DNA of 64,000 nucleotides from Christensenella massiliensis (lineage in GTDB: Bacteria > Bacillota > Clostridia > Christensenellales > Christensenellaceae). Both the position numbers and the translations under genes were made by a program. Shown one piece after another: positions 26,121 through 34,876 of this stretch (its first letter is position 1; each line of letters begins with the position of its first letter). The DNA lies in NCBI GenBank assembly GCA_900155415.1, contig LT700187.1:124001-188000 (forward strand). Direction: 5' to 3'. The notes under the pieces are model-generated. The model searched no databases. It worked only from the letters and a program-made list of their open reading frames with translations, and was not told where the DNA came from.

Positions 26121-26377
26121 TGATAACCTCCGTTTCTTTCAACCCACCCCACGCCCGCCCATTCTTGGGCGGGGGCGGCTCTGGGGAATCTCTTTATCCC
26201 CGCCGCTTGGGTACAAAAAAAGCACAGGCCGGAACAGGCCGTCAAGGGTTAAAACCGCCTATGGCGGCGCGTTGCGCCCTTGACTGCCGTTTCCGTCTGT
26301 GCTATCTAATTACTGGCGACGGGGAATAACAGATATTCTTTTTTATGCGCTCCGGGCCAACTTGGCCCGGAGTCCCG
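26121..26377 (-). other. Structured intergenic region between parB and the DUF7768 gene
   Basis: Contains a stem CGCCCGCCCA-TTCT-TGGGCGGG (26152-26175) and an 84-base nested inverted repeat (26220-26303): AGCACAG/CTGTGCT, then GTCAAGGG/CCCTTGAC, then an inner CCGCC-TAT-GGCGG. A GGGCCA palindrome is at 26350-26372. No open frame is convincing. It may encode a small structured RNA or act as a DNA site. Confidence 0.5.
26350..26372. repeat. Intergenic GGGCCA palindrome, copy 3
   Basis: CTCCGGGCCAACTTGGCCC then GGAG: a nearly perfect 23-base palindrome, 5 bases beyond the parB stop. Confidence 0.7.
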
Positions 26378-27850
26378 CTATTTCTCCAACTCGTTTTTCT
26401 TATCTGGCTTCACAATATCTTTTTGCTTGTCTTTCCATTCGTCGAGCAGGTGAAGTATGGTATCTTTCATCTCACGCGGCGTTTTGTCCTTTCCAAAATA
26501 CTGCGAAAGCTCCTGACTGGATATAATCACTTTGTCTACCTCCTTTTTTTCTTCCAGCATGATTCCGTCGATCATGTCCGGGTTTAAGATGTTCTTTTGT
26601 GCGAGCTCCCTCATGCGCTGCGCCTGCGATAGGGAAGGCGTCGATTGCTGCCCCTCGATAGCGACCGCGATATATTCCTGCAATTTTGCGTCTTTGATAT
26701 ATGACAACTCAACTGCGGGAGTGAACGCGATTTTCAGCGTCTTATCATTACCGAGCCGCTTGCCGTCCACCATTTCCTGCAAGGCTGGGGAAAGGTTCGT
26801 AAGGGCGATATGCCTCTGTACCTGCTTGACGCTCATGCCGTTTCGTTCCGCGACGATCTGGTTGGAGCGTTTTCCAACGTCGTCCGCGCTCACCGCATTG
26901 TCTCCTTGCAGGGCTTCCTGCGCTCCCTGATGCTTTAAGGATTCAAGCTGTTTCTTCAATGCCCGTGCAAGCTCCATTGTCCCGATCTCGCGGTTGTTGA
27001 CGTTATCCTCGACCATCTGCTGTATCGCATGGTCGTCGTTCAGCGCGCGTATGATACACGGGGTATATGGTATGCCCGCGTCTTTGCCGCCTTCGTCGCG
27101 CCGGTGTCCCGAAACGATCTCATAGCCGCCAGCGGGGCGGGGGCGGACAATGGCTGGCTGCGTTACGCCGTGCGCGCGGATGCTTGCTACAAACGCCATA
27201 TATTTTGTATTTTTCTCCACGTTGAACGGGTGATCCTTGAACGAATGGAGCTCATTATGCGGGATGCGCACCACCTGTTCTACCTCCGGCGCTTTCCACG
27301 GCTCCGCCGCTTTTTCCGATTTCGGGATATGGAACTTCTCACGGAGTTCCTTTTCCAGCTTTGCCTTGCGCTCCTTTAAATTAGGCTCGTCCGTTTTTTT
27401 ATCCGGCATCCGCTCCGCGTTTTTTTCCTTGCCCGGTGCTGCCATTTCCTTTTTTGCCGGAAACGGGATCACGGGCTTTTCGTCTTTCAATTTCGATTCG
27501 TTTTTTGCCTTGTTATCTGGCATGGGCGCAAGTTTAGGCTTTTCTTCCGGCTTCTTGTCCGTCTTTCCATTTGCCTGCGTCCCTTTGCTTGGGACGGGGA
27601 TCGCCGCCTTTTTTGCTTCCAACTGTTTGGGGACGGAAGCAGGGGGTGGCCCTTCCTTTGCGGAAACCGTTGATGTTTTAATAGGATTCGCCATTTCCGT
27701 TTTTTCCAGCTTTCCCTTGTCCGGTGGGGCAACCGGTTTTGTTTCCGGTTTTTGGGAAACGCTTGCTTTGTTTCGGATAGGTTTTTGTTCCGCCTGTTTC
27801 ACGATTGGTGCATCTTTACCCTCCGGCTTGTTTGGCTTGTCATTTGCCAT
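26378..27850 (-). CDS. ParB-like partition protein with long repetitive N-terminus
   Basis: A 490-residue protein. Residues 1-180 are low complexity, rich in Lys, Pro, Glu and Ala. The ParB/Srx domain follows (about 190-290) with VVSGHRRDEGGKDAG-like motif (here IVSGHRRDEGG) and QMVEDNVNNREI, then a helix-turn-helix (NGMSVKQVQRHIALTNLSPA) and a C-terminal interaction part. ParB-family proteins bind parS-like sites and stabilise or regulate elements; many bind CTP through the GxRRxxA motif. No ParA is next to it here. I chose ATG 27850, after GGAGG. The palindromes flanking this gene are candidate binding sites. Confidence 0.85.
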   Translation of the reverse strand: MANDKPNKPEGKDAPIVKQAEQKPIRNKASVSQKPETKPVAPPDKGKLEKTEMANPIKTSTVSAKEGPPPASVPKQLEAKKAAIPVPSKGTQANGKTDKKPEEKPKLAPMPDNKAKNESKLKDEKPVIPFPAKKEMAAPGKEKNAERMPDKKTDEPNLKERKAKLEKELREKFHIPKSEKAAEPWKAPEVEQVVRIPHNELHSFKDHPFNVEKNTKYMAFVASIRAHGVTQPAIVRPRPAGGYEIVSGHRRDEGGKDAGIPYTPCIIRALNDDHAIQQMVEDNVNNREIGTMELARALKKQLESLKHQGAQEALQGDNAVSADDVGKRSNQIVAERNGMSVKQVQRHIALTNLSPALQEMVDGKRLGNDKTLKIAFTPAVELSYIKDAKLQEYIAVAIEGQQSTPSLSQAQRMRELAQKNILNPDMIDGIMLEEKKEVDKVIISSQELSQYFGKDKTPREMKDTILHLLDEWKDKQKDIVKPDKKNELEK

Positions 27851-27938
27851 CTGTTTTCTTCCTCCTTTTTCACGGCATAAAAAAAAGCCTGATATTTTCA
27901 GGCTTGTAATGGGATATTTGTTCACCTCCTTCGTACTT

Positions 27939-27955
27939 CGGGCCATGTTGGCCCG
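27939..27955. repeat. Intergenic GGGCCA palindrome, copy 4
   Basis: CGGGCCATGTTGGCCCG, identical over 17 bases to copy 2, 89 bases upstream of the parB start. Confidence 0.75.
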
Positions 27956-28110
27956 GTGATATTTATATTTATGTATGCTATCGTTATCCTTATAAAGAGG
28001 GCATTTGATATGTTTTATTCTTATTTATTGGAGTAAATACTGCTTTTCGTTGCTTAAAAACCCTTTTGTTATGCGATTTCTTCTAAATATGCTGTATCGC
28101 TATTCAGACC

Positions 28111-28151
28111 AAAAAGATGGCATATTATATTAAAAATATGCCATCTTTTTT
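28111..28151. terminator. Bidirectional terminator at the element border
   Basis: AAAAAGATGGCATAT and ATATGCCATCTTTTT form a long stem with A and T tracts on both sides. Confidence 0.85.
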
Positions 28152-28212
28152 CTTTATGAGAGAAGCAAGCGTAAAAATATCGACTTAATGTATATCTCGT
28201 TCTATCTTCCGT

Positions 28213-28455
28213 TCATTTTTCGTCTTGCCGTACGATCGTCTCGGTCACAAATTCCACAAAACGATCCCTGTCTATCCATTTTCCAAACCATGTGTTTCCA
28301 CCCTTTTGCCCTGCGACGCTCCTGCCTGCTTCGCAGCCTGCGGTCTCTACATAGATCTCCATATTTTCGTATGCGACGATCGACGGCTCCGCCAATACTC
28401 CTATACACAGCGCATCGTGCCCCGGGTCACAGTCTATTATGACTTTTCTTTTCAT
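28213..28455 (-). pseudogene. Nucleoside hydrolase relic with internal deletion
   Basis: An 80-codon frame joins the very N-terminus of an inosine-uridine nucleoside hydrolase (MKRKVIIDCDPGHDA, the calcium-binding DxDPGxDDA motif) directly to the C-terminal end of the same family (CIGVLAEPSIVAYENMEIYV ... WIDRDRFVEFVTETI). The family is about 310 residues long, so some 230 central residues are gone in frame. The first aspartate of the motif is also changed to Cys. It cannot be a working enzyme. Confidence 0.7.
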
Positions 28456-28545
28456 AGTATTCTCCTTTTTTCAATTCGAAACAAAATCCGGTAACAGTCA
28501 GCTGCTTCTGTTTATATATTATCATAATAGATAAGGAGTGATACT

Positions 28546-29388
28546 ATGACAAATAGAAATATCATAAAAACAGTAACCGGTATTCGCACGCAGGACGGTG
28601 CGGGAGTAAATCTTGTACGTGTGATCTCCGGCAGGAATACAGAGGACTTCGATCCGTTTCTTATGCTGGATGCATTCGATTCTTCCGACCCTTCAGATTA
28701 TGTCAAAGGTTTTCCGTGGCACCCTCACCGCGGAATAGAGACCGTGACCTATCTGATCAGCGGAGATATCGAGCATAGCGACAGCATTGGCAACAGCGGC
28801 AGGATCACAGACGGAGGATGCCAATGGATGACCGCAGGCAGCGGCATCCTGCATCAGGAAATGCCGCTCCCTGCGGAACGCATGCTTGGCTACCAGCTCT
28901 GGCTCAATCTGCCTCGCAGTCATAAAATGGCCGAGCCAAAATACTTTGATATCACGGAGGATATGATCCCTAAGATAGAAAGCGAAGACGCTCTCGTTCG
29001 AATCATCGGCGGAACATTCGACCATTTTGAGGGTAAGGTACAAGGCAGCTACATAAAAGCAGACTTGCTCGATATATCGGTCGCGCCCAACGGAACGCTT
29101 TCTTTTGAGACTGACTTTGAAAAAAACGTATTCGTTTATTTGTTTGAGGGCAGTGCGCGCTTCGGCGATACGGAAAAGCCCGTTTTGGAAAAAACGGCGG
29201 CGCTCATGAGCCACGGGGATCAACTGACGGTACACGCGGGCGAAAGCGGCGTACGCTTTGCTTACTTTGCAGGAACTCCTTTAAAAGAACCAGTCGCATG
29301 GGGCGGCCCCATCGTCATGAATACGCGTGAAGAGCTCGATACGGCTTTTTCCGAATTACAGGACGGTACGTTCATCAAGCACCGCTGA
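28546..29388 (+). CDS. Pirin family protein
   Basis: A 280-residue bicupin of the pirin family. The metal-binding motif is seen as FPWHPHRGIETVTYL and in SGILHQEMP, and the C-terminal cupin contains VFVYLFEGSARFG. Bacterial pirins are iron proteins; some act as quercetinase, others regulate metabolism by binding partners. The role in this organism is unknown. The gene stands alone between the nucleoside hydrolase relic and the convergent regulator gene; AAGGAG precedes the start. Confidence 0.9.
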   Translation: MTNRNIIKTVTGIRTQDGAGVNLVRVISGRNTEDFDPFLMLDAFDSSDPSDYVKGFPWHPHRGIETVTYLISGDIEHSDSIGNSGRITDGGCQWMTAGSGILHQEMPLPAERMLGYQLWLNLPRSHKMAEPKYFDITEDMIPKIESEDALVRIIGGTFDHFEGKVQGSYIKADLLDISVAPNGTLSFETDFEKNVFVYLFEGSARFGDTEKPVLEKTAALMSHGDQLTVHAGESGVRFAYFAGTPLKEPVAWGGPIVMNTREELDTAFSELQDGTFIKHR

Positions 29389-29418
29389 CACGCCTTATGA
29401 GCAAAAAGACGGTCCCTT

Positions 29419-30684
29419 TTAAGGAGCCGTCTTTTCCTTTTGTCCCGATCCGGGCCGGGCGTTGGAATCCCGGTATTTTCCGGGCGATACGCCCTCCAGC
29501 TTTTTAAATACCTTGGTAAAATAGCTTTGCTCTTCAAAACCGACGACATACGCCAGCTCGACGAGCGATATATCAGTTGTGCGCAGGAGCTTTTTAGCAT
29601 TTTCAATGCGGACGTGGTTGATGTATGCGCTGATGCTCTTTTGGGTTTCCTCTTTAAATATCTTGCTCAAATAGGATACGGAAAAGCCGGCAAGGTTCGC
29701 AAGCTCATTGAGGGATATTTTCTTCATATAATTTTCTCCAATATATCCCTTTACCTTTTCTACGATCGCCGCCAGCCGCACATGACTGTTCGGAAATACA
29801 GAAAACATGATGCTGTTGAGGACCTTTGTCAGCCATTCGTTCAGGTCCCGTATGTTCTCAAACTTTTGTATCTCGCTGATATAGTCGCCGGACAGCGCAA
29901 AGATATTCTCGATCCCAACGCCTGCCGATACCGCCGCACGCAGCAAGCCTACGACAAGCTCCGTCACTCTCGCCTTGATGATCTTCAGGTCCCCGAAAGA
30001 ATGGAAATAGATACCGCCCAATATTTCATTGAGTATCTCCTGCGCTTCCTCCCGGTTTTTCAGCTTGATATGATTCAAAAGCTTCCTTTCCAGCTCCATC
30101 TGGCTCTCCAGTGTTTCTTTCAGGTCTTTATGCTCATAAATCAGCTCATGTACACGCTGCGTCGGTTCTTCCGCTTCATTCTTGATCTGATTCGTCGAAC
30201 GGATGGAAGAAGCCGTATGCTTGGTCACGATGTTGATGACATCCGCAAGATAGGATACACGGTTGCAGGGAATATAGGGCACCTCTGCTGCAAGCTTCAT
30301 TAAGGTTCGCGTATCTTTATTATGAAACATATTCTGGAGGTCCTCCGCCCGGAACTCCTCTAAATCCATCATAAAAAACGGTCCTGCTATGATTGCATAC
30401 CGAAGCTCCAGCTCCAGCGGCACGCCGCTTGCAATAAAGCACAGGCCGAGCGGGCAAAGATATTCATATTTGCCGCCCCATTTTTCCGACTGAAATGCGC
30501 TGTTGGTATGAAGAGCCGCACAGTTCTTATCGAGCCCATATTTTTTTTGCAGGCGAAGACATTCCCGGCAAAAGGGATTATCCGGAACGCAGCTGTCCCA
30601 GACATCCTCGACCGAGCAATTGATGCCGAGCGCATTTTGAATCAGCTGGCAGCTTTTTTCAAGAGAGATATCCTTCTTTTTCAA
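29419..30684 (-). CDS. AraC-family regulator with PocR sensory domain
   Basis: A 421-residue regulator. The N-terminal PocR domain (about 1-170) has the cysteine pattern CRECLRLQ ... CAALHTNS ... YLCPLGLCFIASGV, typical of PocR ligand domains thought to sense small organic compounds. A helical linker follows (about 185-290). The C-terminal AraC DNA-binding domain has two helix-turn-helix motifs (ISLNELANLAGFSVSYLSKI and VELAYVVGFEEQSYFTKVF). It may control the downstream symporter or the methyltransferase-type catabolic genes elsewhere; no operator was identified. Confidence 0.88.
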   Translation of the reverse strand: MKKKDISLEKSCQLIQNALGINCSVEDVWDSCVPDNPFCRECLRLQKKYGLDKNCAALHTNSAFQSEKWGGKYEYLCPLGLCFIASGVPLELELRYAIIAGPFFMMDLEEFRAEDLQNMFHNKDTRTLMKLAAEVPYIPCNRVSYLADVINIVTKHTASSIRSTNQIKNEAEEPTQRVHELIYEHKDLKETLESQMELERKLLNHIKLKNREEAQEILNEILGGIYFHSFGDLKIIKARVTELVVGLLRAAVSAGVGIENIFALSGDYISEIQKFENIRDLNEWLTKVLNSIMFSVFPNSHVRLAAIVEKVKGYIGENYMKKISLNELANLAGFSVSYLSKIFKEETQKSISAYINHVRIENAKKLLRTTDISLVELAYVVGFEEQSYFTKVFKKLEGVSPGKYRDSNARPGSGQKEKTAP

Positions 30685-30796
30685 TCAAAACACCTATATT
30701 CAAGCAAAATTACTCACAGATATTTATATTATATCATATTCCCCGAATGGAAAAGATAGGACTATTTTCTTTTCTTTGTTAAAATTTCCTTATAAC

Positions 30797-30828
30797 AAAA
30801 AACTTTCCCATATAGGAAAGTTTTTTGT
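30797..30828. terminator. Bidirectional terminator between PutP and AraC genes
   Basis: AAAAAACTTTCC-CATATA-GGAAAGTTTTTT, a short perfect stem with A/T tracts. Confidence 0.85.
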
Positions 30829-30915
30829 ATGTCATTCCATATCAAGAATTTCAGCGCCTCTTTTTGTATGAGCAGCACATTCATTCGCTGCACAAAGGGC
30901 CTGATGAAGCGTTTA

Positions 30916-32481
30916 TTATTCAACTCCGATCCCCGCGCGCACCTCGTCGAACTCCTGTTCGATCTCTTTGGACGGCGGCGCTGTCAGCAGCGATACGACC
31001 ACAATGCAGATGCAGGAGAAGATAAACGCAGGCAGCAGCTCATAGATATCAAACAGGCCTCCCAATGGGCGTACAGCCAGATTCCAAACAAATACCATCA
31101 CGCCTCCGCCTATCATGCCTGCAATCGCTCCGGCGCGGTTGATACGCTTCCAGAACAGCGAGAAAAGCATCAACGGTCCGAATGTCGCACCGAAGCCAGC
31201 CCATGCAAAAGACACGATCGTAAAGATCACGCTGTTTTCGTCCAGTGCAATGAATATCGCAACAGCTGTAATGACCAGAAGCGCGATTCTCGATAAGATC
31301 ATGACCTGCTTATCTGTTGCGTCCTTTTTGAACACGCCTTGGAAAATGTTCTTTGAAAAAGCCGATGCCGCAATCAGCAGGTAAGAGTCAGATGAACTGA
31401 TAGTTGCCGCCAGTATCCCCGCCATAACAAAGCCTGCAAGCAGGGCCGGAAGCAGATTGGTGGAAAGCAGAATGAAAATGTTTTCTGCTGCCGCTTCCGT
31501 GGCATAAGCCGCAGGAAACAGCATCCTCCCCACGATTCCGATGAAAATTGCCGCTCCAAGGGAAATAACGACCCAAATTGTCGCGATCCTCCGGGAACGC
31601 GGCAGTTCTCTTTCATTGCGGATCGCCATAAAGCGCAGCAATACCTGCGGCATTCCGAAGTAGCCGAGCCCCCACGCAAGTGCTGATACGACCGGTAGGA
31701 AGCCATAAGAGGTGGCTTCGCCGAACACCGGCATTCCGTTTGACATAACCTGTGCCCCGTCTTCTATCACCGGAGTCGCCACTCCGAAAAATTCCAAAAA
31801 TCCCGGGAAGCTCTGCGCATTGCTGACAACCGCGTTAAGGCCTCCCGCCGCCGTCGTACCAATCACTAAAATAGTTACTAAAGCTATGATCATAACGATC
31901 GCCTGCATAAAATCAGATGCGCTTTCTGCAAGGAATCCGCCTAAAATCGTATAAATCAGTACAAAGGCAGCGCCTAAAATCATCATGGCGATATACGGTG
32001 CCCCAAACAGCGTAGAGAACAGCTTGCCGCATGTCACAAGGCAGCTCGCCGCATATACCGTAAAGAAAATCAGGATAAACAGCGCCGCCATCGTCATCAA
32101 AACCTTTTTGTTTTCTTTGAAGCGGTTCGAGAAAAATTCCGGCAAGGTAATGGAATTATTGGCCTTTACGCTATATCGGCGCAGACGCTTGGAAACGATC
32201 AGCCAGTTGATATACGTTCCCGCCAACAGTCCGACCGCTGTCCACAAAGCGCTTGCAAGACCGCACCAATACGCAACGCCGGGCAGCCCCATAAGCAGCC
32301 AGCCGCTCATATCCGAGGCCTCGGCGCTCATCGCGGTGACCCATGGTCCTAAGCTCCGGCCTCCTAAAAAATAATTCTCGGAGTTCTTGTTCGCCCGCTT
32401 GGCAAACACGACGCCGATCGCAATGACGATCCCCATATAAATGATCATTGCGATCAAAATTTGCAGTGTATCAGTCCCCAT
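30916..32481 (-). CDS. putP: Sodium/solute symporter, PutP type
   Basis: A 521-residue membrane protein with about 13 transmembrane segments, of the sodium:solute symporter family. Segments such as LGGRSLGPWVTAMSAEASDMS, GWLLMGLPGVAYWCG and YFGMPQVLLRFMAI are those of the proline permease PutP. The likely substrate is proline, with uptake driven by sodium; related members carry betaine-type compounds. It stands alone between terminators, upstream of the PocR-AraC gene on the same strand. Confidence 0.88.
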   Translation of the reverse strand: MGTDTLQILIAMIIYMGIVIAIGVVFAKRANKNSENYFLGGRSLGPWVTAMSAEASDMSGWLLMGLPGVAYWCGLASALWTAVGLLAGTYINWLIVSKRLRRYSVKANNSITLPEFFSNRFKENKKVLMTMAALFILIFFTVYAASCLVTCGKLFSTLFGAPYIAMMILGAAFVLIYTILGGFLAESASDFMQAIVMIIALVTILVIGTTAAGGLNAVVSNAQSFPGFLEFFGVATPVIEDGAQVMSNGMPVFGEATSYGFLPVVSALAWGLGYFGMPQVLLRFMAIRNERELPRSRRIATIWVVISLGAAIFIGIVGRMLFPAAYATEAAAENIFILLSTNLLPALLAGFVMAGILAATISSSDSYLLIAASAFSKNIFQGVFKKDATDKQVMILSRIALLVITAVAIFIALDENSVIFTIVSFAWAGFGATFGPLMLFSLFWKRINRAGAIAGMIGGGVMVFVWNLAVRPLGGLFDIYELLPAFIFSCICIVVVSLLTAPPSKEIEQEFDEVRAGIGVE

Positions 32482-32630
32482 AGTGTTCTTCTTTCCTTCC
32501 GAATCAATTAAATGAAATGATAACTATATTCCCTATTATATTCCAAATCCACCCTCAGAATCAAGCGCAAAGGTAAAACCACCTCACAGACTCTGCGGCT
32601 TCACTTCGGTACAGGGCATACAGCATATAT

Positions 32631-32674
32631 AAAAAAATGAGCTGTCCCGGGCATTTCGGCCCCGAACAGCTCAT
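32631..32674 (-). terminator. Terminator of the carbonic anhydrase-scf transcript
   Basis: On the minus strand ATGAGCTGT...ACAGCTCAT enclosing a CGGGGCC/GGCCCGG-like core, followed by seven T. Confidence 0.85.
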
Positions 32675-32739
32675 ACCGTTATCCATAAAGCGCTTCTGGC
32701 AAGGTGTATATCACATGCACATTTCGGCGAGCCGGTCCA

Positions 32740-33267
32740 TTATTTTTCCAGTTCCTCCTCCGTCTTAAGATATGCCGCCGCTTCTTCTACATAATGCGCT
32801 ACAAGGCCATGCTGATAATCGATATCCTTCTGCGTCAGCTCGCGCACCGCCTTGGCAGGAGAGCCCATAATCATGCTCCCATCCGGAAATTCCTTATTTG
32901 GCGTTACGAGCGAGCCCGCAGCAACAAGGCAATTTTTCCCGATCTTAACGCCGTCCAGTACGATTGCGCCGATCCCGATCAGCGACCCGTCTCCGATTAC
33001 GCAGGAATGCAGATTTGCATTATGCCCGATCACAACATTATCGCCAATGATAAGCGGCTCCTCATCATTCGTATGAAGCACGCTATTGTCCTGCACATTG
33101 GAATTCTTTCCTATGATGACCGGTTGTCCGATGTCGCCGCGCAGCACGGCACACGGCCATATGCTGGAATTCTCTTTCAAAATCACTTCCCCCGCTACGA
33201 CCGCGCTCTTATGTACAAATGCCGTTTGTGCGACCTGCGGCTCTTTTCCTTTCACTTTGCTTATCAT
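32740..33267 (-). CDS. Gamma carbonic anhydrase family protein
   Basis: A 175-residue left-handed beta-helix protein made of hexapeptide repeats (VIIGKNSNVQDNSVLHTN, VVIGHNANLHSCVIGDGSLI, and so on). The three histidines that bind the metal in gamma carbonic anhydrases are seen in SVLHT, IGHNA and NLHSC. It hydrates CO2 or acts as a related acyltransferase-like enzyme. It overlaps scfB by 4 bases (ATGA), so it is co-transcribed with the SCIFF maturase; the pairing is probably transcriptional only. Confidence 0.88.
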   Translation of the reverse strand: MISKVKGKEPQVAQTAFVHKSAVVAGEVILKENSSIWPCAVLRGDIGQPVIIGKNSNVQDNSVLHTNDEEPLIIGDNVVIGHNANLHSCVIGDGSLIGIGAIVLDGVKIGKNCLVAAGSLVTPNKEFPDGSMIMGSPAKAVRELTQKDIDYQHGLVAHYVEEAAAYLKTEEELEK

Positions 33268-34598
33268 AACAGATCCTCCTCAAAAACTTTGATTGCGATG
33301 GCCGTCTCGATGCGCTTCTTTTCCGTTTCGCAGCCGATCTCGTACGGCTTTCTGATATCCCCGGTCGAATGATACGCATTTGCTGCGCAGCCGCCTGAAC
33401 AATAATATTTCGCCCAGCATTCGCTGCAGCCCTGTTTTGTGAATACGTGCGTATCCATAAACATTTTTTTGATCGTTTGATCTACGTTCCCGTCATGGAC
33501 GGTCCCCATATAAAAATCATCCATTCCCGCGAACTGATGACACGGATACAGCTTCCCGTCCGCAGAAACGGCAAGATATTCGCTCCCCGCACCGCACCCT
33601 CTCAAACGTTTATTGAGGCACGGGCCTGAGTTGAGATCGATCATAAAATGGAAAAAATTGAATCCGCAGCCCGCTTTTTTCCGCTTCAGATATTCCCGCG
33701 CCAGTATTTCATATTCATGCTTAAGCTGCGGGATATGCTCCGGGCAGATCGCAAAGCTCTCGCCTGTTACGACCGGTTCAACGGAGATCTGGTCAAACCC
33801 CGCGTCCGCGATCGCGCAGACGTCGTTCGAAAAATCCAGATTCTGTGCCGTATAGGTGCCCCGCACATAATACTCCTTGCCGCCGCGTCCATCTATGATC
33901 TTATGGGCATTTTTGAGCACACGGTCATAGCTGCCTTCTCCCGCAGCGTTTTTGCGCATTCTGTCGTGTACTTCTTTCCGGCCGTCTATGCTGATCACGA
34001 CGTTCTTCATTTCTCTGTTGATGAAATCTGCCATTTCATCTGTTACATGATAGGCGTTCGTCGTCAGAGTAAAACGGATGTTCTTTCCATGTATCTTTTC
34101 CTGCTCCCGCCCGTATGCTACGGTCTGCTTCACCACATCAAAATTCATCAGCGGCTCGCCGCCGAAAAAGTCTACCTCAAGATTTCGCCGTCCTCCCGAA
34201 TGTGCGATCAGAAAATCGATCGCCGCGCAGGCTGTTTCTATATCCATAAGCGCGCGCTTTCCGTGATATTCGCCCGTATCCGCAAAACAATAGGAGCACC
34301 GGAGGTTGCAGTCCTGCGCCACGAGCAGACACAGCGCCTTGATAACAGGTGTGTTGAACTGCGCATTCTCTCCGTCTATTTCGCATTCTGAATATAAGAG
34401 CCCCTGCCGGATAAGCTCGTCTATCTCCTCCAAAACCTCTCTCGCTTCTTCCCCGAGGTCATTTATGATCTGCTCATTTGTCTTTCCCGCATTTTTGAAC
34501 GTGAGCACGCTCATAGCGGTCTTATCGATCGCATGGACGGAACCGGACTCCACGTCCAGCGCCGCATATTTCCCGCAAAATTCTATCAGATGGACCAT
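33264..34598 (-). CDS. scfB: SCIFF peptide maturase (radical SAM/SPASM)
   Basis: About 444 residues from ATG 34598 (MVHLIEFCGKYAALDV). An N-terminal peptide-binding RRE-like domain precedes the radical SAM motif CNLRCSYCF in LVAQDCNLRCSYCFADTGEY. The C-terminal SPASM domain has clustered cysteines (GPCLNKRLRGCGAGSEYLAV ... YPCHQF ... CSECWAKYYCSGGCAANAYH). It forms Cys-to-alpha-carbon thioether links in the SCIFF precursor, giving a ranthipeptide. Initiation further upstream at 34652 would run through the terminator hairpin and is unlikely. The precursor gene lies directly upstream. Confidence 0.93.
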   Translation of the reverse strand: MVHLIEFCGKYAALDVESGSVHAIDKTAMSVLTFKNAGKTNEQIINDLGEEAREVLEEIDELIRQGLLYSECEIDGENAQFNTPVIKALCLLVAQDCNLRCSYCFADTGEYHGKRALMDIETACAAIDFLIAHSGGRRNLEVDFFGGEPLMNFDVVKQTVAYGREQEKIHGKNIRFTLTTNAYHVTDEMADFINREMKNVVISIDGRKEVHDRMRKNAAGEGSYDRVLKNAHKIIDGRGGKEYYVRGTYTAQNLDFSNDVCAIADAGFDQISVEPVVTGESFAICPEHIPQLKHEYEILAREYLKRKKAGCGFNFFHFMIDLNSGPCLNKRLRGCGAGSEYLAVSADGKLYPCHQFAGMDDFYMGTVHDGNVDQTIKKMFMDTHVFTKQGCSECWAKYYCSGGCAANAYHSTGDIRKPYEIGCETEKKRIETAIAIKVFEEDLL

Positions 34599-34621
34599 AG
34601 CTTTTAATAACTCTCCCACAT

Positions 34622-34651
34622 GAAAAATGGCGGCATAACACCATGCCGCCA
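34622..34651 (-). terminator. Read-through terminator between scfA and scfB
   Basis: TGGCGGCAT-GGTGTT-ATGCCGCCA followed by five T on the minus strand. Located after the precursor gene and before the maturase, it would set a high precursor to enzyme ratio. Confidence 0.8.
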
Positions 34652-34669
34652 CCTTATTCTCCTAAAAAA

Positions 34670-34813
34670 TCAGTTCTTCTTTTCGCACTTCTGGTTTGCA
34701 AGCGTGCACGACGTCTTGCATGCCGATTGGCATGACGTCTGGCATTCGCCGCAGCCGCCTGTGCGAAGTGTATCTTTCAGATTGCTTTTCGTCACTGTTT
34801 TAATATGCTTCAT
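34670..34813 (-). CDS. scfA: SCIFF ranthipeptide precursor
   Basis: A 47-residue peptide: leader MKHIKTVTKSNLKDTLRTGG, then a core with six cysteines (CGECQTSCQSACKTSC and a sixth before the basic tail; C21, C24, C28, C32, C36, C43). Six cysteines within 45 residues define the SCIFF family that is nearly universal in Clostridia. GGGAGG lies upstream of ATG 34813, and the gene has its own promoter at 34847-34875. The modified peptide is linked to quorum-type control in some clostridia; its role here is not known. Confidence 0.95.
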   Translation of the reverse strand: MKHIKTVTKSNLKDTLRTGGCGECQTSCQSACKTSCTLANQKCEKKN

Positions 34814-34846
34814 CACAAATCCTCCCTTGAAACTTTCATGATGGAT

Positions 34847-34875
34847 ATTATACTACGCCGCTCTAAAAATCTCAA
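34847..34875 (-). promoter_or_regulatory. scfA promoter
   Basis: Minus strand TTGAGA (34870-34875), 17 bases, TATAAT (34847-34852), directly after the yajC stop. Confidence 0.75.
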
Positions 34876-34876
34876 G

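Larger units (their letters stand above)
27851..28212. other. A+T-rich boundary region between element 3 and the chromosome
   Basis: No gene is supported. It has palindrome copy 4 (27939-27955) and a strong bidirectional terminator (28111-28151). Composition changes from G+C-rich element DNA to A+T-rich DNA after about 27,960, so the element end probably lies between there and 28,110. I could not identify an attachment repeat. Confidence 0.5.
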
